Shown here: positions 1 through 5,988 of the stretch, one piece after another
Numbering within the stretch: the first letter of the stretch is position 1
How the letters are laid out: every line of letters begins with the position of its first letter
Assembly (NCBI GenBank): GCA_029287515.1
Contig: JARFQZ010000284.1
Location: 1 to 9,162 of the forward strand
Direction of reading: 5' to 3'
Length of the DNA: 9,162 bases
DNA from: Lysobacterales bacterium
Lineage (GTDB): Bacteria > Pseudomonadota > Gammaproteobacteria > Xanthomonadales > SZUA-36
Program-made: the position numbers and the translations under genes
The notes under the pieces: generated by a model
What the model saw: only the letters and a program-made list of their open reading frames with translations
Told to the model about the DNA's origin: nothing
Databases searched by the model: none

Positions 1-9
1 CTCCTGTCC

Positions 10-24
10 AGACCGGTCCGGTCT
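10..24. repeat. Short perfect palindrome just downstream of pckG
   Basis: AGACCGG and CCGGTCT flank a single central T, giving a 15-base perfect inverted repeat 8 bases past the pckG stop. As pckG RNA it could form a 6-bp GC-rich stem with a 3-base loop. No U-run follows inside the window, so it is not a standard Rho-independent terminator. It may be a 3'-end stabilising hairpin or a chance palindrome. Confidence 0.35.
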
Positions 25-32
25 TCCGCCAA

Positions 33-1880
33 TCAGGTGGGATCGGAAGTCATTTCCCAGTTGTCCGGCGTACGCCACATGGCCGAAAGGGTCAGATCCT
101 TGATCGCAAGCATTTCCTTCGGAATGCGGTCGTACAGGCGAATGAACAATTCTTCGTGTTGGAGTAATTCCTTTTCCCAGTCATCACGGTCAATGGTCAT
201 GGCTCCGCGGAAGTCGGCTTTGGAAAAGTTATCCACCCCGTCCCAATTGATGTCGGAATAACGAGGCACCCATCCAATAGGGCTCTCGATGGCTCCCACC
301 CGCACGTGTGAGCGGTTTACGATCCACTCGAGTATGCGCATGTTTTCCCCGAAACCCGGCCAAACGAACTTGCCGTCTTCATCACGCCGGAACCAGTTGA
401 CGCCGAAGATGCGGGGTGGATCGTTGATGTTACGCCCGAAGTCCAGCCAATGATTGAAGTAATCGGCCATGTGATAACCGGCAAATGGCAGCATGGCAAA
501 GGGATCGCGGCGAACCACACCCTGCTGTCCGAACGCCGCCGCCGTGGTCTCCGATCCCATCGTTGCCGCGAGATACACCCCGTAGGCCCAGTTGAAGGCC
601 TGGTAGACCAGGGGAACGGTGCCGGAGCGACGTCCGCCAAAAACAAAAGCCTTGATGGGCACACCGGCGGGATTGTCCCATTCTTCGTCGATCACCGGGT
701 TTTGCGCTGCGGGTGCCGTAAACCTCGCATTGGGGTGTGCCGCCGGCGTTTCGCTGTCCGGCGTCCAGTCGTTTCCTCGCCAGTCGATGGCGTGGGCAGG
801 CGGATCACCATCCATTCCCTCCCACCAGATGTCGCCTTCATCGGTCAGGGCAACATTGGTGAAGATACAATTGGCCTTGATGGATTCCATCGCGCTGGGG
901 TTCGTCTCGTAGGACGTTCCAGGGGCCACGCCGAAGTAGCCCGCTTCCGGGTTGATCGCGTACAGCTTGCCGTCCTCACCGGGTTTGATCCAGGCAATGT
1001 CGTCACCAACGGTGGTGACCTTCCATCCTTTTTCGGAAAATTGCTTGGGCGGCACAATCATCGCGAAATTGGTCTTGCCGCAGGCGCTTGGGAAGGCAGC
1101 GGCAACATAAGTCTTCTCACCACTGGGCTCCGTTACACCCATGATCAGCATGTGCTCGGCCAGCCAGCCTTCATCCCGGGCCATGGTCGAGGCAATACGC
1201 AACGCAAGGCATTTCTTGCCCAGTAGCGCATTACCGCCGTAACCACTGCCGTAAGACCAGATCGAGCGTTCTTCCGGGAAATGGACGATGTATTTCACAT
1301 CCGGGTTGCAGGGCCATGAAACGTCCTCCTGGCCGGCTTCCAGAGGCGCGCCCACAGTATGCATGCAGGGGACGAAATCACCATCGGTTCCCAATACGTC
1401 GTAAACCGCGTTACCCATCCGGGTCATCATTTTCATGTTGACGACAACATAGGGCGAGTCGGTGACTTCCACGCCAATCTGCGCAATCGGCGAACCCAGC
1501 GGACCCATGCTGAACGGGATAACGTACATGGTCCTGCCGCGCATGGCGCCATCGAACAGTCCGTTAAGAATGTCCTTCATTTCGCGGGGATTCATCCAGT
1601 TATTGGTTGGGCCGGCGTCCTGCTCGTTTAAACTGCAGATGTAAGTCCTGTCCTCCACCCTGGCGACGTCACTGGGATCGGAGCGTGCCAGGAAACTGTT
1701 CGGACGGAGGTCGGGATTGAGGCGAATGAATGTACCCGCGTCCTCGAGTTCTCCGCACAGGCGATCGTATTCCTCGTCTGAACCATCGCACCACACAACC
1801 TGGTCAGGCTTGACCAGGTCAGCCATTTCCGAGATCCAGTTCTTGAGTTCTTCGTGACGTACAACTTCAGGAATATTCAT
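33..1880 (-). CDS. pckG: Phosphoenolpyruvate carboxykinase (GTP)
   Basis: This enzyme (615 aa) interconverts oxaloacetate plus GTP with phosphoenolpyruvate, CO2 and GDP in the cytosol, feeding gluconeogenesis or anaplerosis. The GTP-class family is normally about 600-620 aa, so it is full length. Visible motifs, numbered from the ATG: the P-loop FPSACGKTN at 263-271 with the class-specific reactive Cys267; the metal-binding GDDIAW at 292-297; FGGRRSGTVPLV at 414-425; and the FVWPGFGEN segment near 505-513, whose aromatic residues hold guanine in this family. The ATP-type enzyme lacks these features. I chose the ATG at 1880. An in-frame TTG sits directly before it and would add one residue; a weak AGAAG lies 8 nt before that TTG. 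The gene is transcribed alone from a promoter at 1916-1944. Nothing in it looks broken. Identification is by recalled family motifs and is very secure. Confidence 0.97.
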   Translation of the reverse strand: MNIPEVVRHEELKNWISEMADLVKPDQVVWCDGSDEEYDRLCGELEDAGTFIRLNPDLRPNSFLARSDPSDVARVEDRTYICSLNEQDAGPTNNWMNPREMKDILNGLFDGAMRGRTMYVIPFSMGPLGSPIAQIGVEVTDSPYVVVNMKMMTRMGNAVYDVLGTDGDFVPCMHTVGAPLEAGQEDVSWPCNPDVKYIVHFPEERSIWSYGSGYGGNALLGKKCLALRIASTMARDEGWLAEHMLIMGVTEPSGEKTYVAAAFPSACGKTNFAMIVPPKQFSEKGWKVTTVGDDIAWIKPGEDGKLYAINPEAGYFGVAPGTSYETNPSAMESIKANCIFTNVALTDEGDIWWEGMDGDPPAHAIDWRGNDWTPDSETPAAHPNARFTAPAAQNPVIDEEWDNPAGVPIKAFVFGGRRSGTVPLVYQAFNWAYGVYLAATMGSETTAAAFGQQGVVRRDPFAMLPFAGYHMADYFNHWLDFGRNINDPPRIFGVNWFRRDEDGKFVWPGFGENMRILEWIVNRSHVRVGAIESPIGWVPRYSDINWDGVDNFSKADFRGAMTIDRDDWEKELLQHEELFIRLYDRIPKEMLAIKDLTLSAMWRTPDNWEMTSDPT

Positions 1881-1915
1881 CAATCAGTTTCTTCTGCAGG
1901 TGAGTCGGAAAGCAA

Positions 1916-1944
1916 AGTATAAACGCCAAACATGTCAATATGAA
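1916..1944 (-). promoter_or_regulatory. Putative sigma70-like promoter of pckG
   Basis: Read on the minus strand, TATACT (1921-1916, 5 of 6 matches to TATAAT) lies exactly 17 bp downstream of TTCATA (1944-1939, 4 of 6 matches to TTGACA). This predicts transcription starting near 1909 and a leader of about 28 bases before the pckG ATG. A perfect TTGACA (1938-1933) also lies in the spacer, but it is only 11 bp from the -10 and cannot be its partner. The rest of the 109-bp gap between pckG and the upstream gene shows no clear terminator. This is consensus matching by eye, not experimental evidence. Confidence 0.5.
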
Positions 1945-1989
1945 TGATGCGCGTCAAATAATGGATTCCAGCCCTTGCAGTCGCGGGGC

Positions 1990-2706
1990 TTACAACACGC
2001 CGAGTGCCTTTAATTGTGCTTCCGCCTGTTGTGCCCAGCCCCTGTTCGCGACGGGCGAAGCCGGGCTCGGGTGCAGAATCCGGCCGATCCGGACACCGGG
2101 TTCCACAACGGCCGACCTGGCCCTTTCTTCGGCAAATTTCCCAATGCCAATAATGAGCCGGGGCTGCAACACCCGCACGGCCTTTTGCAGCGCGTGATCG
2201 CAAAGGCCGAACAGTCGCTTTCTTTCGCTTACCGGCAACTTGTCCGGCGTCCTGTTCCGGCCGGATTCCTCCATGAACACCAGTGGACAATAATTCGCAA
2301 CAAAATGGTGCTTGAAAAACCGTTCAGCGGTATCAAACCTGTCTCGCGCCCAGCCCCAGAAGCGGCTGCCACTGACTTCCTCCCTTTCAACGTCAAACCC
2401 CAGGACGGGCCGTTTCGGGTGCTCCCTGGCCGGCCGGCCCACCCTGCCTTCCAGCCCCATCCAGTCCCGAACCATGTGTATGGTTCCAAAAGGCACGCCC
2501 GTTTGCGCCATCCCCCATGGACCAGGGTTCATTCCCAGGAACAGGATTTCTTTCTGGCTGTTTCCGGCCAGGTCAAGGTACTTTTCGACCGGCTCACGGG
2601 CATAGTCCAGCGGGTTGTAAACGTACGACACGGGTGGCCCGAATTCCAGCCTGTCGACTGCCTCGGACAATGCCCTGTAGATTGCCTTGAGTTCTTCCGA
2701 GCGCAT
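1990..2706 (-). CDS. SMUG1-type single-strand-selective uracil-DNA glycosylase
   Basis: This enzyme (238 aa) probably removes uracil, and perhaps oxidised pyrimidines such as 5-hydroxymethyluracil, from DNA as the first step of base-excision repair. The diagnostic SMUG1 motif is GMNPGPWGMAQTGVPFG at 58-74, with the Asn (N60) that in SMUG1 enzymes helps activate the water. The second motif, HPSPASPVANRGW at 212-224, supplies the catalytic-loop His (H212). NYCPLVFM at 138-145 matches the uracil-recognition strand. Length and motif order fit bacterial SMUG1 homologues (about 230-250 aa). Human SMUG1 has Phe where this protein has Trp63. The ATG overlaps the stop of the upstream ABC ATPase gene as TGATG, so translation is likely coupled. 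No strong Shine-Dalgarno is visible. Family assignment is firm; substrate preference is inferred. Confidence 0.9.
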   Translation of the reverse strand: MRSEELKAIYRALSEAVDRLEFGPPVSYVYNPLDYAREPVEKYLDLAGNSQKEILFLGMNPGPWGMAQTGVPFGTIHMVRDWMGLEGRVGRPAREHPKRPVLGFDVEREEVSGSRFWGWARDRFDTAERFFKHHFVANYCPLVFMEESGRNRTPDKLPVSERKRLFGLCDHALQKAVRVLQPRLIIGIGKFAEERARSAVVEPGVRIGRILHPSPASPVANRGWAQQAEAQLKALGVL

Positions 2707-2708
2707 CA
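2704..2708 (-). other. TGATG stop/start overlap (translational coupling)
   Basis: On the minus strand the TGA ending the ABC ATPase gene (2708-2706) shares its final A with the ATG opening the uracil-glycosylase gene (2706-2704). Such one-base overlaps usually mean termination-reinitiation coupling. There is no good independent ribosome binding site for the second gene; only a weak GGCGG lies about 10 bases upstream. Confidence 0.8.
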
Positions 2709-3530
2709 GGTTTGATCCGCCGGGTATACCAGGAAGTGTCCCTCGATTTCGGTCACGCGAAGCGACACTCCGTAGACTTCACTGAGGGCTTCGGCCGTCA
2801 ACACAGACGATTTTTCACCGTCCGCGTGCACTGTCCCGGACTTCAGGATAATCACCCGCTCTATTTCCGGGGGAATTTCACCGAGGTGGTGAGTAACGAT
2901 GACCAGGCTTTTCCCACGTCGCGCCAGGTCCCTGACCCGGTCGAGGTAATCGAAACCGGCGGCCAGATCCAACCCGGAAGTCGGCTCGTCGAAAATCAGG
3001 GTGTCCGGGTCATGCACCAGCGCCCTGCCCAGCAGGCACCGGCGCTGTTGCCCGGTAGAGAGGGTATCGAACGCCCGGTCGGCGAGTGCATCCAGGCCCA
3101 GCGTTTCCATCACTTCCCTGGTTTTTTCCAGCTGCGAAGGCTGAATATGCTCCCTGAGCTGATAATGCACGCCAATGCTCGAGAAGAAACCTGAAACGAT
3201 GACTTCGAGAACCGTGGCGTTTGGCGAGAATCCACTTTGCAGGTCCGGCGACAACATACCGATGTGTTCACGGAGTTCCCAGACATCCCATCGTTCACGG
3301 CCCAGGATCCGCACCCGGGAATCCTCGCCTGCGACCGGGTAAAGCTCCCGGTAGATCAATTTCAGCAATGTGGTCTTGCCCGCACCATTGGGCCCGAGTA
3401 TGGCAACGCGCTCATGCTGCCCGATCGTCAACGAGAACTCATGGAACACGCGCGTCGTTCCGCGCCAGACCGTGGCGTTTTCTATTTCGATCAGCGGCGG
3501 ATCTTTGCTGTCTTTCATGGTTTCAGACAT
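2706..3530 (-). CDS. Soluble ABC transporter-type ATPase (ModF/YlmA-like)
   Basis: This single nucleotide-binding domain protein (274 aa) has no membrane segment. Motifs in order: Walker A GPNGAGKTT at 46-54; Q-loop glutamine in SPDLQSGF (Q98); ABC signature LSTGQQRR at 157-164 (Thr replacing the usual Gly of LSGGQ); Walker B plus D-loop TLIFDEPTSGLD at 177-188; and the H-loop histidine in VTHH at 212-215. THHLGEIPPEIERVIILKSG is the pattern I associate with the ModF/YlmA group rather than with amino-acid or lipid exporters. All ATPase residues are present, so it should hydrolyse ATP. No permease or binding-protein gene is adjacent; its only operon partner is the uracil glycosylase gene. The chosen ATG at 3530 lacks a strong ribosome binding site; a second Met at residue 5 (3518) is an alternative. 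The transported substrate or partner is unknown. Confidence 0.9.
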   Translation of the reverse strand: MSETMKDSKDPPLIEIENATVWRGTTRVFHEFSLTIGQHERVAILGPNGAGKTTLLKLIYRELYPVAGEDSRVRILGRERWDVWELREHIGMLSPDLQSGFSPNATVLEVIVSGFFSSIGVHYQLREHIQPSQLEKTREVMETLGLDALADRAFDTLSTGQQRRCLLGRALVHDPDTLIFDEPTSGLDLAAGFDYLDRVRDLARRGKSLVIVTHHLGEIPPEIERVIILKSGTVHADGEKSSVLTAEALSEVYGVSLRVTEIEGHFLVYPADQT

Positions 3531-3548
3531 TTCAGGCTTTCAGGGCAG

Positions 3549-3576
3549 TTGATTTTACGCCCTAAACCGCTATCGT
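3549..3576 (+). promoter_or_regulatory. Putative promoter of the DapA-family gene
   Basis: TTGATT (3549-3554, 4 of 6 to consensus) and TATCGT (3571-3576, 4 of 6) are separated by 16 bp. The predicted start near 3583 gives a leader of about 25 bases that contains AAGG (3596-3599), a Shine-Dalgarno-like element 8 bases before the ATG at 3608. Both hexamers are only moderate matches, as expected for a regulated promoter. A TAAAAT hexamer on the opposite strand (3557-3552) could be a -10 for the divergent ABC gene, but I find no -35 for it. Confidence 0.4.
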
Positions 3577-3582
3577 AGGGCG
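3558..3582. repeat. Inverted repeat in divergent promoter region (candidate operator)
   Basis: CGCCCTA (3558-3564) is repeated in perfect inverted orientation as TAGGGCG (3576-3582), with an 11-base spacer. The centre-to-centre distance of 18 bp is close to two helical turns, a spacing a dimeric regulator could read. It lies between two divergent genes and overlaps the spacer and -10 of the plus-strand promoter candidate, where a repressor would act. A transcribed hairpin is a less likely reading, because the predicted start lies beyond it. No regulator gene is nearby to name. Confidence 0.45.
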
Positions 3583-3607
3583 CCTGATCTACACCAAGGC
3601 CAAAGAA

Positions 3608-4558
3608 ATGACCGAAACCGTGTTCACCGGGTGCATCCCGGCATTGATGACACCCTGCGACGAAGCCGGAATCCCCGATTTCCAGGCCCTCTCCAATAAA
3701 GGCCGTGAACTCATCGATGCCGGTATGCGGGCTGTTGTGTATTGCGGATCGATGGGCGACTGGCCCTTGCTGTCCGACGAACAGCGCATGATGGGCGTCG
3801 AGGCGCTGATTGCCGCCGGCGTGCCGGTCGTGGTTGGCACGGGCGCCCAGAATTCGGCGCGTGCGACTGCATTATCCGGCCACGCAAAGCAAGCCGGCGC
3901 CGCGGGGTTGATGGTCATTCCGCGTGTTTTATCCCGGGGGATTTCAACGGCTGCACAGCGCAATCACTTCGCCTCCATCCTTGAAGCAGCAGGCGATGTG
4001 CCGGCAGTGATTTACAACAGCCCGTATTACGGATTTGAAACCAGGGCCGAACTGTTTTTCGACCTGCAACGGGAATATCCCAACCTCGTCGGCTTCAAGG
4101 AATTCGGTGGCGCGGATTCCCTGACCTACGCAGCGGAAAACATCACTTGCGGCCGGGATGATCTGACCCTGATGGTGGGTGTCGATACACAGGTCGTTCA
4201 TGGTTTCGTCCGGTGCGGCGCAAAAGGGGCCATTACCGGGGTGGGCAATGCGCTGCCGCGCGAGATCCTCAGGCTGGTTGAGCTGTCGAAAAGGGCAGCA
4301 AACGGCGATCACCAGGCTTACCGCCTGGCGGCGGAGCTGGACCAGGCGCTTTCCGTGCTTTCCAGTTTTGACGAAGGTCCTGACCTGGTTCTGTATTACA
4401 AGCACCTGATGGTGCTTGAAGGCCATTCCGAGTATCAATACCAACTCTACCCGTCCGACGCCCTGGGCCTTCAACAAAAAGCGTTGCTGGAACAACAGTG
4501 GCGACAATTTCGAGCCTGGTGGGCGAACTGGCCCGGCAAGTCAGACGGGCCCGGGTAA
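3608..4558 (+). CDS. DapA/NAL-family lyase, probable 1-pyrroline-4-hydroxy-2-carboxylate deaminase
   Basis: This (beta/alpha)8-barrel, Schiff-base enzyme (316 aa) belongs to the dihydrodipicolinate synthase/N-acetylneuraminate lyase superfamily. The Schiff-base lysine is K164 in GFKEF, and the proton-relay tyrosine is Y136 in IYNSPYYG. The substrate-binding loop reads CGSMGDW (46-52) instead of the GTTGE of true DHDPS, so lysine biosynthesis is unlikely. From memory, the opening FTGxIPALMTPC, the loop GSMGDWPLL, the segment VIPRVLSRG (103-111) and DLVLYYKHLMVL (259-270) match DapA-like proteins in hydroxyproline-catabolic clusters. Those proteins deaminate 1-pyrroline-4-hydroxy-2-carboxylate to alpha-ketoglutarate semialdehyde. 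No racemase, hydroxyproline oxidase or semialdehyde dehydrogenase gene is present here, so the pathway role rests on sequence alone. The start is supported by AAGG 8 bases upstream. Superfamily assignment is sure; the exact reaction is likely but unproven. Confidence 0.85.
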   Translation: MTETVFTGCIPALMTPCDEAGIPDFQALSNKGRELIDAGMRAVVYCGSMGDWPLLSDEQRMMGVEALIAAGVPVVVGTGAQNSARATALSGHAKQAGAAGLMVIPRVLSRGISTAAQRNHFASILEAAGDVPAVIYNSPYYGFETRAELFFDLQREYPNLVGFKEFGGADSLTYAAENITCGRDDLTLMVGVDTQVVHGFVRCGAKGAITGVGNALPREILRLVELSKRAANGDHQAYRLAAELDQALSVLSSFDEGPDLVLYYKHLMVLEGHSEYQYQLYPSDALGLQQKALLEQQWRQFRAWWANWPGKSDGPG

Positions 4559-4608
4559 CTCCATCTCGAGTCCACCCGATCGATAAACAGCTGCAACAGG
4601 TCGGAATT

Positions 4609-5922
4609 TCAAGACGCCGACTTTTCGAATTCGTCAATATAACGCGTCACTTTCCCGCTGCGCGTTCGGGGCAATTGACCGGTGCGTTCCACTTCCAGTG
4701 AAACACCGGGCAGGGCTTGTTGAAGTTTTTCGCAAACTTCCGGTACTCCCGGCTCTTTTTCATTGTCTGGTTCGTAACGAAGTACCAGGATGTTTTCAGC
4801 ACGCCGCACGAACTGAAACTGGCGGACTGAAGTGGACTTGCCGACAATGCTGGCCAGGCGTGTTACAGGCACACGACGGCCGCCCGGAAGGGGGATTACG
4901 TCGCCTTTACGTCCCTGGAATATCGTTAAACGCGGCCACCAGAGGCCACAGTCACAGGCACCCTGCTTCCAGGCCGCAAGGTCGCCGAGTTCATAACGTA
5001 TGATTGGCATCACCGTGTTGATCAGCGATGTAATGAATACAGACCCTGATTCGCCCGGCGCTACTTCCTGGCCGTTTTTGAGCAGCTCGATGTGAACGGC
5101 ATCGGGCCGTACGTGCAGACCATCATGCGCTTCACACTCAAAGGCCAGACGACCTCCTTCCACTGCGCCATACATGCCCAGCGGCGGCCGGCCAAACACT
5201 TCTGCGGCCAACGCACCCAATTCCTCCGGATAAAACTCCCCACCCACCGAGAGCACTTTGGGAAGCCAACGGAGTGGCCCCTGCTTACGGGCTTCAAAGC
5301 AAAACTCCCGCAGCGCACTGGGGTAGCAGTGAAGAGCGTGTGGCCGCACCGAGTTATAAGCTGTCAGCCATTCCTTTACAGGCTGAGAAGGGTCCACCCA
5401 GGCCCAGCGGGAAATTCCGAACCTGGCCAGGGGATGATTGACGGGTAGTGCTTCGCTGCCCAGCGCCATGCCCCGGTGCCATGGGCGCCATCCGTACATG
5501 GACATGCAATGGAGCCCGATCAGGTGCTTACGAAGCCGGTCATTGAGCCGGTAAGCCAGCGGCAACGGTTTATCGGAACTGCCCGAAGTAGAGGCCAGGA
5601 TCCGGCGTTTGGCCGAAAGATCCTCCGCCCAGGCACTCTCCCCGGCATTGCGCAAGTCATCCCGGCTGATGAGCGGGAGCCTCTGGAGATCGCCAAATCC
5701 CCCGATTGACCCGGGATCCAAGCCGTCACGTTGCAGCAACTCGCGGTAAAAAGGCATGGTTCGCCAGGCATGCCGCACCAGCCAGCGAAGCCGCCGATCG
5801 CGCATACCGTTCATGCGTTGCTCGGTCATTCGTGTTCTGAACGGCACGCCGAGCATGTACGTCAGGCCCCAATGACCGCTCCACACCGGCTCTCTTGTTT
5901 TTCCCATCCTTGAATTCATCAT
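4609..5922 (-). CDS. PaaK/CapK-like adenylate-forming enzyme (AMP-ligase family)
   Basis: This protein (437 aa) resembles phenylacetate-CoA ligase and the CapK proteins of surface-polysaccharide loci, which activate a carboxylate with ATP as an acyl-adenylate. Motifs: the ATP-binding loop STSGSSDKP at 111-119; MYGAVEGG at 250-257, the counterpart of YGxTE; RYELGDLA at 309-316, where the Asp would contact the ribose; a CDC pair at 323-325 typical of the PaaK branch; and PRTRSGKVTR at 418-427 with the catalytic Lys424 of the C-terminal lid. Length is normal (430-450 aa). The acyl substrate cannot be told. No phenylacetate-degradation, glycosyltransferase or capsule genes adjoin it. It converges on the DapA-family gene (50-bp gap, no obvious terminator) and diverges from the lipoprotein gene. 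Two adjacent ATG codons (5922, 5919) and a third at 5907 could start it; none has a clear ribosome binding site. Confidence 0.85.
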   Translation of the reverse strand: MMNSRMGKTREPVWSGHWGLTYMLGVPFRTRMTEQRMNGMRDRRLRWLVRHAWRTMPFYRELLQRDGLDPGSIGGFGDLQRLPLISRDDLRNAGESAWAEDLSAKRRILASTSGSSDKPLPLAYRLNDRLRKHLIGLHCMSMYGWRPWHRGMALGSEALPVNHPLARFGISRWAWVDPSQPVKEWLTAYNSVRPHALHCYPSALREFCFEARKQGPLRWLPKVLSVGGEFYPEELGALAAEVFGRPPLGMYGAVEGGRLAFECEAHDGLHVRPDAVHIELLKNGQEVAPGESGSVFITSLINTVMPIIRYELGDLAAWKQGACDCGLWWPRLTIFQGRKGDVIPLPGGRRVPVTRLASIVGKSTSVRQFQFVRRAENILVLRYEPDNEKEPGVPEVCEKLQQALPGVSLEVERTGQLPRTRSGKVTRYIDEFEKSAS

Positions 5923-5925
5923 GTG

Positions 5926-5961
5926 CAGCCAGGGTTAAGGATACTCAAAAGGTCAGCCAGG
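5926..5961. repeat. Direct repeat CAGCCAGG x2 in divergent intergenic region
   Basis: Two identical copies of CAGCCAGG (5926-5933 and 5954-5961) lie 28 bp apart in the 66-bp gap between the CapK-like gene and the divergent lipoprotein gene. They could be tandem binding sites for a regulator of either gene. An 8-mer repeated in so short a gap is uncommon but could be chance. I find no convincing -35/-10 pair for either gene in this gap; the other notable element is a run of seven A (5964-5970). Confidence 0.3.
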
Positions 5962-5988
5962 ATAAAAAAAGATTACACTGGCCTCCTG

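Noticed and set aside
450..1226. 258-codon open frame on the plus strand opposite pckG
   Set aside because: It is fully antisense to an unmistakable PEP carboxykinase. It has no recognisable motif, and its composition (rich in Arg, Gly and His) is typical of a shadow frame in GC-rich codon-biased DNA.
1970..1990. AGCCC/GGGCT hairpin as terminator of the ABC/SMUG1 operon
   Set aside because: It has a 5-bp stem with an 11-base loop that overlaps the stop codon, and there is no T-run after it on the minus strand.
2014..2715. 233-codon open frame on the plus strand opposite the uracil-glycosylase gene
   Set aside because: It mirrors a gene with diagnostic SMUG1 motifs. The translated shadow shows no domain, and no promoter or ribosome site was seen.
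4531..4555. GCCCG/CGGGC and CCCGG/CCGGG pairings at the end of the DapA-family gene
   Set aside because: They lie inside the coding sequence, are short and lack a following T-run. They are likely GC-rich coincidence.
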